A DNA stretch of 64,000 nt from Amblyomma americanum (taxonomy: Eukaryota; Arthropoda; Arachnida; Ixodida; Ixodidae): contig NW_027526745.1 of NCBI RefSeq assembly GCF_052857255.1, forward strand, positions 1-64,000, given 5' to 3'. A program made the translations under genes and the position numbers. Below, piece after piece: positions 46,888 to 60,240 of the stretch (its first letter is position 1; every line of letters starts with the position of its first letter). Below the pieces are notes generated by a model that saw nothing but the letters and a program-made list of their open reading frames with translations, had not been told where the DNA came from and searched no databases.

Positions 46888-48665
46888 TTTCGCGCAGTTC
46901 TGAGAGAAAAAGTTTACACCCTTTCTCCTCTACTCTTCGACGACTTGTAAAATCGATGCTCGTGAATCTTGCTAGTTTCGATCTAAAACGATGTATCCCG
47001 TTGTTTTGAGCCGAAATACACGTTTTCTCGCAGTTCTGAGAGAAAAAGTTTACACGTTTCTCTCGTCTACTCTTCGACGACTTGTAAAATCGATGCACGT
47101 GAATTTTGCTAGTTTCGATCTAAAACGATGTATCCCGTTTTTTTGAGCCGGAATACAAGTTTTCGCGCAGTTCTGAGAGAAAAAGTTTACACGTTTCTCT
47201 CGTCTACTCTTCGACGACTTGTAAAATCGATGCTCGTGAATTTGGCTTGTCTTGATCTAAAACGATGTATCCCGTTGTTTTGAGCCGCAATACAAGTTTT
47301 TGCGCAGTTCTGAGAGAAAAAGTTTACACCTATCTCTCGTCTACTCTTCGACGACTTGTTAAATCGATGCTCGTGAATCATGCTACTTTCGATCTAAAAC
47401 GATGTATCCCGTTGTTTTGAGCCGGAATACAATTTTTTCGCGCAGTTCTGAGAGGAAAAGTTTACACCTTTCTCTCGTCTACTCTTCGACGACTTGTAAA
47501 ATCGATGCTCGTGAATCTTGATAGTTTCGATCTAAAACGATGTATTCCGTTGTTTTGAGCCGGAATACAACTTTTCGCGCAGTTCTGAGAGAAAAAGTTT
47601 ACACCTTTCTCTCGTCTACTCTTCGACGACTTGTAAAATCGATGCTCGTGAATCTTGATAGTTTCGATCTAAAACAATGTATCCCGTTGTTTTGAGCCGG
47701 AATACCAGTTTTCGCGCATTCTGAGAGAAAAAGTTTACCCCTTTCTCTCGTCTACTCTTCGACGACTTGTAAAATCGATGCTCGTTAATCGTGCTAGTTT
47801 CGATCTAAAACGATGTATCCCGTTCTTTTTAGCCGGAATACAAGTTTTCGCGCAGTTCTGAGAGAAAAAGTTTACACCTTTTTCTCGTCTACTCTTCGAC
47901 GACTTGTAAAATTGATGCTCGTGAATCTTGCTAGTTTCGATCTAAAACGATGTATCCCGTTGTTTTGAGCCGGAATACAAGTTTTCACGCAGTTATGAGA
48001 GAAAAAGTTTACACCTTTCTCTCGTCTACTCTTCGACGACTTGTAAAATCGATGCTCGTTAATCGTGCTAGTTTCGATTTAAAACGATGTATCCCGTTGT
48101 TTTGAGCCGGAATACAAGTTTTCGCGCAGTTCTGAGAGAAAAAGTTTACATCTTTCTCTCGCCTACTCTTCGTCGACTTGTAAAATTGATGCTCGTTAAT
48201 CTTGCTAGTTTCGATCTAAAATGATGTATCCCGTTGTTTTGAGCCGGAATACAAGTCTTCGCGCAGTTCTGAGAGAAAAAGTTTACACCTTTCTCTCGTC
48301 TACTCTTCGACGACTTGTAAAATCGATGCTCGTGAATCTTGCTAGTTTCGATTTAAAACGAAGTATCCCGTTGTTTTGAGCCGGAAGACAAGTTTTTGCG
48401 CAGTTCTGAGAGAAAAAGTTTACACCTTTCTCTCGTTCTCTTCGACGACATGTAAAATCGATGCTCGTGAATTTTGCTGGTTTCGATCTAAAACAATGTA
48501 TCCCGTTGTTTTGAGCCGGAATACAAGTTTTCGCGCAGTTCTGAGAGAAAAAGTTTACACCTATCTCTCGTCTACTCTTCGACGACTTGTAAAATCGATG
48601 CTCGTTAATCGTGCTAGTTTCGATCTAAAACGATGTATCCCGTTGTTTTGAGCCGGAATACAAGT
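46888..48665 (+). repeat. 13-unit higher-order repeat, copy 2 (1778 bp)
   Basis: A tandem second copy in which every private marker of copy 1 recurs 1778 bp later, with no difference noticed over most of its length. It ends at the TTTTCCCGCAG unit near 48666, where the next block begins. Confidence 0.85.
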
Positions 48666-49789
48666 TTTCCCGCAGTTCTGAGAGAAAAAGTTTACACCTT
48701 TCTCTCGTCTACTCTTCGACGACTTGTAAAATCGATGCTCGTTAATCGTGCTAGTTTCGATCTAAAACGATGTATCCCGTTGTTTTGAGCCGGAATACAA
48801 GTTTTCTCGCAGTTCTGAGAGAAAAAGTTAACACGTTTCTCTCGTCTACTCTTCGACGACTTGTAAAATCGATGCACGTGAATTTTGCTAGTTTCGATCT
48901 AAAACGATGTATCCCGTTGTTTTGAGCCGGAATACAAGTTTTCGCGCAGTTCTGAGAGAAAAAGTTTACACCTTTCTCTCGTCTACTCTTCGACGACTTG
49001 TTAAATCGATGCTCGTGAATTTTGCTTGTCTTGATCTAAAACGATGTATCCCGTTGTTTTGAGCCGCAATACAAGTTTTTGCGCAGTTCTGAGAGAAAAA
49101 GTTTACACCTATCTCTCGTCTACCCTTCGACGACTTGTTAAATCGATGCTCGTGAATCATGCTGCTTTCGATCTAAAACGATGTATCCCGTTGTTTTGAA
49201 CCGGAATACAATTTTTTCGCGCAGTTCTGAGAGAAAAAGTTTACACCTTTCTCTCGTCTACTCTTCGACGACTTGTAAAATCGATGCTCGTGAATCTTGA
49301 TAGTTTCGATCTAAAACGATGTATCCCGTTGTTTTGAGCCGGAATACAAGTTTTCGCGCAGTTCTGAGAGAGAAAATTTACACCTTTTTCTCGTCTACTC
49401 TTCGACGACTTGTAAAATCGATGCTCGTGAATCTTGCTAGTTTCGATCTAAAACGATGTATCCCGTTGTTATGAGCCGAAATACAAGTTTTCTCGCAGTT
49501 CTGAGAGAAAAAGTTTACACGTTTCTCTCGTCTACTCTTCGACGACTTGTAAAATCGATGCTCGTGAATTTTGCTTGTCTTGATCTAAAACGATGTATCC
49601 CGTTGTTTTGAGCCGCAATACAAGTTTTTGCGCAGTTCTGAGAGAAAAAGTTTACACCTATCTCTCGTCTACCCTTCGACGACTTGTTAAATCGATGCTC
49701 GTGAATCATGCTGCTTTCGATCTAAAACGATGTATCCCGTTGTTTGGAGCCGGAATACAAGTTTTCGCGCAGTTCTGAGAGAAAAAGTT

Positions 49790-52500
49790 TACACCTTTCT
49801 CTCGTCTACTCTTCGACGACTTGTAAAATCGATGCTCATGAATCTTGATAGTATCGCTCTAAAACGATGTATCCCGTTGTTTTGAGCCGGAATACAAGTT
49901 TTCGCGCAGTTCTGAGAGAAAAAGTTTACACCTTTCTCTCGTCTACTCTTCGACGACTTGTAAAATCGATGCTGGTGAATCTTGATAGTTTCGATCTAAA
50001 ACGATGTATCCCGTTGTTTTGAGCCGGAATACAAGTTTTCGCGCAGTTCTGAGAGAAAACGTTTACACCTTTCTCTCGTCTACTCTTCGACGACTTGTAA
50101 AATCGATGCTCGTTAATCGTGCTAGTTTCGATCTAAAACGATGTATCCCGTTGTTTTGGGCCAGAATACAAGTTTTCGCGCAGTTCTGAGAGAAAAAGTT
50201 TACACCTTTCTCTCGTCTACTCTTCGTCGACTTGTAAAATCGATGCTCGTTAATCTTGCTAGTTTCGATCTAAAACGATGTATCCCGTTGTTTTGAGCCG
50301 GAATACAAGTCTTCGCGCAGTTCTGAGATAAAAAGTTTACACCTTTCTCTCGTCTACTCTTCGACGACTTGTAAAATCGATGCTCGTGAATCTTGCTAGT
50401 TTCGATCTAAAACGAAGTATCCCGTTGTTTTGAGCCGGAATACAAGTTTTTGCGCAGTTCTGAGAGAAAAAGTTTACACCTTTCTCTCGTTCTCTTCGAC
50501 GACATGTAAAATCGATGCTCGTGAATCTTGCTAGTTTCGATCTAAAACAATGTATCCCGTTGTTTTGAGCCGGAATACAAGTTTTCGCGCAGTTCTGAGA
50601 GAAAAAGTTTGCACCTATCTCTCGTCTACTCTTCGACGGCTTGTAAAATCGATGCTCGTTAATCGTGCTAGTTTCGATCTAAAACGATGTATCCCGTTGT
50701 TTTGAGCCGGAATACAAGTTTTCGCGCAGTTCTGAGAGAAAAAGTTTACACCCTTTCTCCTCTACTCTTCGACGACTTGTAAAATCGATGCTCGTGAATC
50801 TTGCTAGTTTCGATCTAAAACGATGTATCCCGTTGTTTTGAGCCGAAATACACGTTTTCTCGCAGTTCTGAGAGAAAAAGTTTACACGTTTCTCTCGTCT
50901 ACTCTTCGACGACTTGTAAAATCGATGCACGTGAATTTTGCTAGTTTCGATCTAAAACGATGTATCCCGTTTTTTTGAGCCGGAATACAAGTTTTCGCGC
51001 AGTTCTGAGAGAAAAAGTTTACACGTTTCTCTCGTCTACTCTTCGACGACTTGTAAAATCGATGCTCGTGAATTTGGCTTGTCTTGATCTAAAACGATGT
51101 ATCCCGTTGTTTTGAGCCGCAATACAAGTTTTTGCGCAGTTCTGAGAGAAAAAGTTTACACCTATCTCTCGTCTACTCTTCGACGACTTGTTAAATCGAT
51201 GCTCGTGAATCATGCTACTTTCGATCTAAAACGATGTATCCCGTTGTTTTGAGCCGGAATACAATTTTTTCGCGCAGTTCTGAGAGGAAAAGTTTACACC
51301 TTTCTCTCGTCTACTCTTCGACGACTTGTAAAATCGATGCTCGTGAATCTTGATAGTTTCGATCTAAAACGATGTATTCCGTTGTTTTGAGCCGGAATAC
51401 AACTTTTCGCGCAGTTCTGAGAGAAAAAGTTTACACCTTTCTCTCGTCTACTCTTCGACGACTTGTAAAATCGATGCTCGTGAATCTTGATAGTTTCGAT
51501 CTAAAACAATGTATCCCGTTGTTTTGAGCCGGAATACCAGTTTTCGCGCATTCTGAGAGAAAAAGTTTACCCCTTTCTCTCGTCTACTCTTCGACGACTT
51601 GTAAAATCGATGCTCGTTAATCGTGCTAGTTTCGATCTAAAACGATGTATCCCGTTCTTTTTAGCCGGAATACAAGTTTTCGCGCAGTTCTGAGAGAAAA
51701 AGTTTACACCTTTTTCTCGTCTACTCTTCGACGACTTGTAAAATTGATGCTCGTGAATCTTGCTAGTTTCGATCTAAAACGATGTATCCCGTTGTTTTGA
51801 GCCGGAATACAAGTTTTCACGCAGTTATGAGAGAAAAAGTTTACACCTTTCTCTCGTCTACTCTTCGACGACTTGTAAAATCGATGCTCGTTAATCGTGC
51901 TAGTTTCGATTTAAAACGATGTATCCCGTTGTTTTGAGCCGGAATACAAGTTTTCGCGCAGTTCTGAGAGAAAAAGTTTACATCTTTCTCTCGCCTACTC
52001 TTCGTCGACTTGTAAAATTGATGCTCGTTAATCTTGCTAGTTTCGATCTAAAATGATGTATCCCGTTGTTTTGAGCCGGAATACAAGTCTTCGCGCAGTT
52101 CTGAGAGAAAAAGTTTACACCTTTCTCTCGTCTACTCTTCGACGACTTGTAAAATCGATGCTCGTGAATCTTGCTAGTTTCGATTTAAAACGAAGTATCC
52201 CGTTGTTTTGAGCCGGAAGACAAGTTTTTGCGCAGTTCTGAGAGAAAAAGTTTACACCTTTCTCTCGTTCTCTTCGACGACATGTAAAATCGATGCTCGT
52301 GAATTTTGCTGGTTTCGATCTAAAACAATGTATCCCGTTGTTTTGAGCCGGAATACAAGTTTTCGCGCAGTTCTGAGAGAAAAAGTTTACACCTATCTCT
52401 CGTCTACTCTTCGACGACTTGTAAAATCGATGCTCGTTAATCGTGCTAGTTTCGATCTAAAACGATGTATCCCGTTGTTTTGAGCCGGAATACAAGTTTT
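49790..52500 (+). repeat. 20-unit block copied from 44180-46890 (offset 5610); holds 13-unit repeat copy 3
   Basis: Matches 44180-46890 at a constant 5610 bp (41 units), including GATGCTCATGAATC, TTTGCACCTATC and GACGGCTTG markers. The second part (about 50720-52500) is the third full copy of the 1778-bp repeat. It ends where TTTTCCCGCAG stands in place of TTTTCGCGCAG. Confidence 0.82.
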
Positions 52501-53622
52501 CCCGCAGTTCTGAGAGAAAAAGTTTACACCTTTCTCTCGTCTACTCTTCGACGACTTGTAAAATCGATGCTCGTTAATCGTGCTAGTTTCGATCTAAAAC
52601 GATGTATCCCGTTGTTTTGAGCCGGAATACAAGTTTTCTCGCAGTTCTGAGAGAAAAAGTTAACACGTTTCTCTCGTCTACTCTTCGACGACTTGTAAAA
52701 TCGATGCACGTGAATTTTGCTAGTTTCGATCTAAAACGATGTATCCCGTTGTTTTGAGCCGGAATACAAGTTTTCGCGCAGTTCTGAGAGAAAAAGTTTA
52801 CACCTTTCTCTCGTCTACTCTTCGACGACTTGTTAAATCGATGCTCGTGAATTTTGCTTGTCTTGATCTAAAACGATGTATCCCGTTGTTTTGAGCCGCA
52901 ATACAAGTTTTTGCGCAGTTCTGAGAGAAAAAGTTTACACCTATCTCTCGTCTACCCTTCGACGACTTGTTAAATCGATGCTCGTGAATCATGCTGCTTT
53001 CGATCTAAAACGATGTATCCCGTTGTTTTGAACCGGAATACAATTTTTTCGCGCAGTTCTGAGAGAAAAAGTTTACACCTTTCTCTCGTCTACTCTTCGA
53101 CGACTTGTAAAATCGATGCTCGTGAATCTTGATAGTTTCGATCTAAAACGATGTATCCCGTTGTTTTGAGCCGGAATACAAGTTTTCGCGCAGTTCTGAG
53201 AGAGAAAATTTACACCTTTTTCTCGTCTACTCTTCGACGACTTGTAAAATCGATGCTCGTGAATCTTGCTAGTTTCGATCTAAAACGATGTATCCCGTTG
53301 TTATGAGCCGAAATACAAGTTTTCTCGCAGTTCTGAGAGAAAAAGTTTACACGTTTCTCTCGTCTACTCTTCGACGACTTGTAAAATCGATGCTCGTGAA
53401 TTTTGCTTGTCTTGATCTAAAACGATGTATCCCGTTGTTTTGAGCCGCAATACAAGTTTTTGCGCAGTTCTGAGAGAAAAAGTTTACACCTATCTCTCGT
53501 CTACCCTTCGACGACTTGTTAAATCGATGCTCGTGAATCATGCTGCTTTCGATCTAAAACGATGTATCCCGTTGTTTGGAGCCGGAATACAAGTTTTCGC
53601 GCAGTTCTGAGAGAAAAAGTTT
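52500..53622 (+). repeat. Block copied from 48668-49790 (offset 3832)
   Basis: Eight units that follow the third 1778-bp copy match those after the second copy at 3832 bp (28 units), including AAAAAGTTAACACG, GAACCGGAATAC and GAGAGAGAAAATTTAC markers. The duplicated segment therefore spans the junction between block types, and the true copied length is larger than either block alone. Confidence 0.8.
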
Positions 53623-53749
53623 ACACCTTTCTCTCGTCTACTCTTCGTCGACTTGTAAAATGGATGCTCGTTAATCTTGCTAGTTTCGATCTAAAATGAT
53701 GTATCCCGTTGTTTTGTGCCGGAATACAAGTCTTCGCGCAGTTCTGAGA

Positions 53750-56064
53750 GAAAAAGTTTACACCTTTCTCTCGTCTACTCTTCGACGACTTGTAAAATCG
53801 ATGCTCGTGAATCTTGCTAGTTTTGATCTAAAACGAAGTATCCCGTTGTTTTGAGCCGGAAGACAAGTTTTTGCGCAGTTCTGAGAGAAAAAGTTTACAC
53901 CTTTCTCTCGTTCTCTTCGACGACATGTAAAATCGATGCTCGTGAATCTTGCTAGTTTCGATCTAAAACAATGTATCCCGTTGTTCTGAGCCGGAAGACA
54001 AGTTTTTGCGCAGTTCTGAGAGAAAAAGTTTACACCTTTCTCTCGTTCTCTTCGACGACATGTAAAATCGATGCTCGTGAATCTTGCTAGTTTCGATCTA
54101 AAACAATGTATCCCGTTGTTTTGAGCCGGAATACAAGTTTTCGCGCAGTTCTGAGAGAAAATTTTACACCTATCTCTCGTCTACTCTTCGACGACTTGTA
54201 AAATCGATGCTCGTTAATCGTGCTAGTTTCGATCTAAAACGATGTATCCCGTTGTTTTGAGCCGGAATACAAGTTTTCGCGCAGTTCTGAGAGAAAAAGT
54301 TTACACATTGTTCTCGTCTACTCTTCGACGACTTGTAAAATCGATGCTCGTGAATCCTGCTAGTTTCGATCTAAAACGATGTATCCCGTTGTTTTGAGCC
54401 AAAATACAAGTTTTCTCGCAGTTCTGAGAGAAAAAGTTAACACGTTTCTCTCGTCTACTCTTCGACGACTTGTAAAATCGATGCACGTGAATTTTGCTAG
54501 TTTCGATCTAAAACGATGTATCCCGTTGTTTTGAGCCGGAATACAAGTTTTCGCGCAGTTCTGAGAGAAAACGTTTACACCTTTCTCTCGTCTACTCTTC
54601 GACGACTTGTTAAATCGATGCTCGTGAATTTTGCTACTTTCGATCTAAAACAATGTTTCCCGTTGTTTTGAGCCGGAATACAAGTTTTCGCGCAGTTCTG
54701 AGAGAAAAAGTTTACACCTTTCTCTCGTCTACTCTTCGACGACTTGTTAAATCGATGCTCGTGAATTTTGCTACTTTCGATCTAAAACAATGTATCTCGT
54801 TGTTTTGAGCCGGAATACAATTTTTCGCGCAGTTTTGAGAGAAAACGTTTACAACTTTCTCTCGTCTACTCTTCGACGACTTGTAAAATCGATGCTCGTG
54901 AATCTTGATAGTATCGCTCTAAAACGATGTATCCCGTTGTTTTGAGCCGGAATACAAGTTTTCGCGCAGTTCTGAGAGAAAAAGTTTACACCTTTCTCTC
55001 GTCTACTCTTCGACGACTTGTAAAATCGATGGTCGTTAATCGTGCTAGTTTCGATCTAAAACGATGTATCCCGTTGTTTTGAGCCGGAATACAAGTTTTC
55101 GCGCAGTTCTGAGAGAAAAAGTTTGCACCTTTCTCTCGTCTACTCTTCGTCGACTTGTAAAATCGATGCTCGTTAATCTTGCTAGTTTCGATCTAAAACG
55201 ATGTATCCCGTTGTTTTGAGCCGGAATACAAGTCTTCGCGCAGTTCTGAGAGAAAAAGTTTACACCTTTCTCTCGTCTACTCTTCGACGAGTTGTAAAAT
55301 CGATGCTCGTGAATCTTGCTAGTTTCAATCTAAAACGAAGTATCCCGTTGTTTTGAGCCGGAATACAAGTTTTTGCGCAGTTCTGAGAGAAAAAGTTTAC
55401 ACCTTTCTCTCGTTCTCTTCGACGACATGTAAAATCGATGCTCGTGAATCTTGCTAGTTTCGATCTAAAACAATGTATCCCGTTGTTTTGAGCCGGAATA
55501 CAAGTTTTCGCGCAGTTCTGAGAGAAAAAGTTTACACCTATCTCTCGTCTACTCTTCGACGACTTGTAAAATCGATGCTCGTTAATCGTGCTAGTTTCGA
55601 TCTAAAACGATGTATCCCGTTCTTTTGAGCCGGAATACAAGTTTTCGCGCAGTTCTGAGAGAAAAAATTTACACCTTTTTCTCGTCTACTCTTCGACGAC
55701 TTGTAAAATCGATGCTCGTGAATCTTGCTAGTTTCGATCTAAAACGATGTATCCCGTTGTTATGAGCCGAAATACAAGTTTTCTCGCAGTTCTGAGAGAA
55801 AAAGTTTACACGTTTCTCTCGTCTACTCTTCGACGACTTGTAAAATCGATGCTCGTGAATTTTGCTTGTCTTGATCTAAAACGATGTATCCCGTTGTTTT
55901 GAGCCGCAATACAAGTTTTTGCGCAGTTCTGAGAGAAAAAGTTTACACCTATCTCTCGTCTACCCTTCGACGACTTGTTAAATCGATGCTCGTGAATCAT
56001 GCTGCTTTCGATCTAAAACGATGTATCCCGTTGTTTTGAACCGGAATACAATTTTTTCGCGCAG
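53750..56064 (+). repeat. 17-unit block, copy 1 (pair with 61686-64000)
   Basis: Matches the end of the window at a constant 7936 bp (58 units). Shared markers are GTTTTGATC near 53821, GAAAATTTTACACC near 54159, ACACATTGTTCTCG near 54303, GAGCCAAAATAC near 54397, ATGTTTCCCG near 54654 and GACGAGTTGTAAAATC near 55286. The copy is cut by the window edge, so its full extent is unknown. Confidence 0.82.
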
Positions 56065-56460
56065 TTCTGAGAGAAAAAGTTTACACCTTTCTCTCGTCTA
56101 CTCTTCGACGACTTGTAAAATCGATGCTCGTGAATCTTGATAGTTTCGATCTAAAACGATGTATTCTGTTGTTTTGAGCCGGAATACAACTTTTAGCGCA
56201 GTTCTGAGAGAAAAATTTACACCTTTCTCTCGTCTACTCTGCGACGACTTGTAAAATCGATGCTCGTGAATCTTGCTAGTTTCGATCTAAAACGATGTAT
56301 CCCGTTGTTTTGAGCCGGAATACAAGTTTTCGCGCAGTTCTGAGAGAAAACGTTTACACCTTTCTCTCGTCTACTCTTCGACGACTTGTAAAATCGATGC
56401 TCGCGAATCTTGATAGTTTCGTTCTAAAACAATGTATCCCGTTGTTTTGAGCCGGAATAC
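55625..56460 (+). repeat. 6-unit block present three times (also 60554-61390 and from about 63560)
   Basis: A run with GAGAAAAAATTTACACC, TTGTTATGAGCC, CTTTTAGCGCAG, CTACTCTGCGACG and GCTCGCGAATC markers recurs at +4929 bp. Its first part recurs again at +7936 bp, up to the window edge. Related but not identical units occur near 49370 and 53200. Confidence 0.75.
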
Positions 56461-58739
56461 AAGTCTTCGCGCAGTTCTGAGAGAAAAAGTTTACACCTTT
56501 CTCTCGTCTACTCTTCGACGACTTGTAAAATCGATGCTCGTGAATCTTGCTAGTTTCGATCTAAAACGAAGTATCCCGTTGTTTTGAGCCGGAAGACAAG
56601 TTTTTGCGCAGTTCTGAGAGAAAAAGTTTACACCTTTCTCTCGTTCTCTTCGACGACATGTAAAATCGATGCTCGTGAATTTTGCTGGTTTCGATCTAAA
56701 ACAATGTATCCCGTTGTTTTGAGCCGGAATACAAGTTTTCGCGCAGTTCTGAGAGAAAAAGTTTACACCTATCTCTCGTCTACTCTTCGACGACTTGTAA
56801 AATCGATGCTCGTTAATCGTGCTAGTTTCGATCTAAAACGATGTATCCCGTTGTTTTGAGCCGGAATACAAGTTTTCGCGCAGTTCTGAGAGAAAAAGTT
56901 TACACCTTTCTCTCGTCTACTCTTCGACGACTTGTAAAATCGATGCTCGTTAATCGTGCTAGTTTCGATCTAAAACGATGTATCCCGTTGTTTTGAGCCG
57001 GAATACAAGTTTTCTCGCAGTTCTGAGAGAAAAAGTTAACACGTTTCTCTCGTCTACTCTTCGACGACTTGTAAAATCGATGCACGTGAATTTTGCTAGT
57101 TTCGATCTAAAACGATGTATCCCGTTGTTTTGAGCCGGAATACAAGTTTTCGCGCAGTTCTGAGAGAAAAAGTTTACACCTTTCTCTCGTCTACTCTTCG
57201 ACGACTTGTTAAATCGATGCTCGTGAATTTTGCTTGTCTTGATCTAAAACGATGTATCCCGTTGTTTTGAGCCGCAATACAAGTTTTTGCGCAGTTCTGA
57301 GAGAAAAAGTTTACACCTATCTCTCGTCTACCCTTCGAAGACTTGTTAAATCGATGCTCGTGAATCATGCTGCTTTCGATCTAAAACGATGTATCCCGTT
57401 GTTTTGAACCGGAATACAATTTTTTCGCGCAGTTCTGAGAGATAAAGTTTACACCTTTCTCTCGTCTGCTCTTCGACGACTTGTTAAATCGATGCTCGTG
57501 AATCATGCTACTTTCGATCTAAAACGATGTATCCCGTTGTTTTGAGCCGGAATACAATTTTTCGCGCAGTTCTGAGAGAAAAAGTTTACACCTATCTCTC
57601 GTCTACTCTTTGACGACTTGTAAAATTGATGCTCGTTAATCGTGCTAGTTTGGATCTAAAACGATGTATCCCGTTGTTTTGAGCCGGAATACAAGTTTTC
57701 GCGCAGTTCTGAGAGAAAAAGTTTACACCTTGTTCTCGTCTACTCTTCGACGACTTGTAAAATTGATGCTCGTGAATCTTGCTAGTTTCGATCTAAAACG
57801 ATGTATCCCGTTGTTTTGAGCCGAAATACAAGTTTTCTCGCAGTTCTGAAAGAAAACGTTTACACCTTTCTCTCGTCTACTCTTCGACGACTTGTAAAAT
57901 CGATGCTCGTGAATCTTGATAGCATCGCTCTAAAACGATGTATCCCGTTGTTTTGAGCCGGAATACAAGTTTTCGCGCAGTTCTGAGAGAAAAAGTTTAC
58001 ACCTTTCTCTCGTCTACTCTTCGACGACTTGTAAAATCGATGCTGGTGAATCTTGATAGTTTCGATCTAAAACGATGTATCCCGTTGTTTTGAGCCGGAA
58101 TACAAGTTTTCGCGCAGTTCTGAGAGAAAACGTTTACACCTTTCTCTCGTCTACTCTTCGACGACTTGTAAAATCGATGCTCGTTAATCGTGCTAGTTTT
58201 GATCTAAAACGATGTATCCCGTTGTTTTGGGCCAGAATACAAGTTTTCGCGCAGTTCTGAGAGAAAAAGTTTACACCTTTCTCTCGTCTACTCTTCGTCT
58301 ACTTGTAAAATCGATGCTCGTTAATCTTGCTAGTTTCGATCTAAAACGATGTATCCCGTTGTTTTGAGCCGGAATACAAGTCTTCGCGCAGTTCTGAGAT
58401 AAAAAGTTTACACCTTTCTCTCGTCTACTCTTCGACGACTTGTAAAATCGATGCTCGTGAATCTTGCTAGTTTCGATCTAAAACGAAGTATCCCGTTGTT
58501 TTGAGCCGGAATACAAGTTTTTGCGCAGTTCTGAGAGAAAAAGTTTACACCTTTCTCTCGTTTTCTTCGACGACATGTAAAATCGATGCTCGTGAATCTT
58601 GCTAGTTTCGATCTAAAACAATGTATCCCGTTGTTTTGAGCCGGAATACAAGTTTTCGCGCAGTTCTGAGAGAAAAAGTTTGCACCTATCTCTCGTCTAC
58701 TCTTCGACGGCTTGTAAAATCGATGCTCGTTAATCGTGC

Positions 58740-60240
58740 TAGTTTCGATCTAAAACGATGTATCCCGTTGTTTTGAGCCGGAATACAAGTTTTCGCGCAG
58801 TTCTGAGAGAAAAAGTTTACACCCTTTCTCCTCTACTCTTCGACGACTTGTAAAATCGATGCTCGTGAATCTTGCTAGTTTCGATCTAAAACGATGTATC
58901 CCGTTGTTTTGAGCCGAAATACACGTTTTCTCGCAGTTCTGAGAGAAAAAGTTTACACGTTTCTCTCGTCTACTCTTCGACGACTTGTAAAATCGATGCA
59001 CGTGAATTTTGCTAGTTTCGATCTAAAACAATGTATCCCGTTGTTTTGAGCCGGAATACAAGTTTTCGCGCAGTTCTGAGAGAAAAAGTTTACACGTTTC
59101 TCTCGTCTACTCTTCGACGACTTGTAAAATCGATGCTCGTGAATTTGGCTTGTCTTGATCTAAAACGATGTATCCCGTTGTTTTGAGCCGCAATACAAGT
59201 TTTTGCGCAGTTCTGAGAGAAAAAGTTTACACCTATCTCTCGTCTACTCTTCGACGACTTGTTAAATCGATGCTCGTGAATCATGCTACTTTCGATCTAA
59301 AACGATGTATCCCGTTGATTTGAGCCGGAATACAATTTTTTCGCGCAGTTCTGAGAGGAAAAGTTTACACCTTTCTCTCGTCTACTCTTCGACGACTTGT
59401 AAAATCGATGCTCGTGAATCTTGATAGTTTCGATCTAAAACGATGTATTCCGTTGTTTTGAGCCGGAATACAACTTTTCGCGCAGTTCTGAGAGAAAAAG
59501 TTTACACCTTTCTCTCGTCTACTCTTCGACGACTTGTAAAATCGATGCTCGTGAATCTTGATAGTTTCGATCTAAAACAATGTATCCCGTTGTTTTGAGC
59601 CGGAATACCAGTTTTCGCGCAGTTCTGAGAGAAAAAGTTTACCCCTTTCTCTCGTCTACTCTTCGACGACTTGTAAAATCGATGCTCGTTAATCGTGCTA
59701 GTTTCGATCTAAAACGATGTATCCCGTTGTTTTGAGCCGGAATACAAGTTTTCGCGCAGTTCTGAGAGAAAAAGTTTACACCTTTTTCTCGTCTACTCTT
59801 CGACGACTTGTAAAATTGATGCTCGTGAATCTTGCTAGTTTCGATCTAAAACGATGTATCCCGTTGTTTTGAGCCGGAATACAAGTTTTCACGCAGTTAT
59901 GAGAGAAAAAGTTTACACCTTTCTCTCGTCTACTCTTCGACGACTTGTAAAATCGATGCTCGTTAATCGTGCTAGTTTCGATTTAAAACGATGTATCCCG
60001 TTGTTTTGAGCCGGAATACAAGTTTTCGCGCAGTTCTGAGAGAAAAAGTTTACATCTTTCTCTCGCCTACTCTTCGTCGACTTGTAAAATTGATGCTCGT
60101 TAATCTTGCTAGTTTCGATCTAAAATGATGTATCCCGTTGTTTTGAGCCGGAATACAAGTCTTCGCGCAGTTCTGAGAGAAAAAGTTTACACCTTTCTCT
60201 CGTCTACTCTTCGACGACTTGTAAAATCGATGCTCGTGAA
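58740..60240 (+). repeat. 13-unit higher-order repeat, copy 4, missing one unit
   Basis: Follows the order of the 1778-bp family about 13681 bp (100 units) downstream of copy 1, through the CATCTTTCTCTCGCC marker near 60051. At about 60240 it passes directly to the GCTGGTTTCG unit, so the GAAGACAAG unit present in copies 1 to 3 has been lost. It also reads CCCGTTGTTTTGAG where copies 1 to 3 read CCCGTTCTTTTTAG. Confidence 0.78.
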
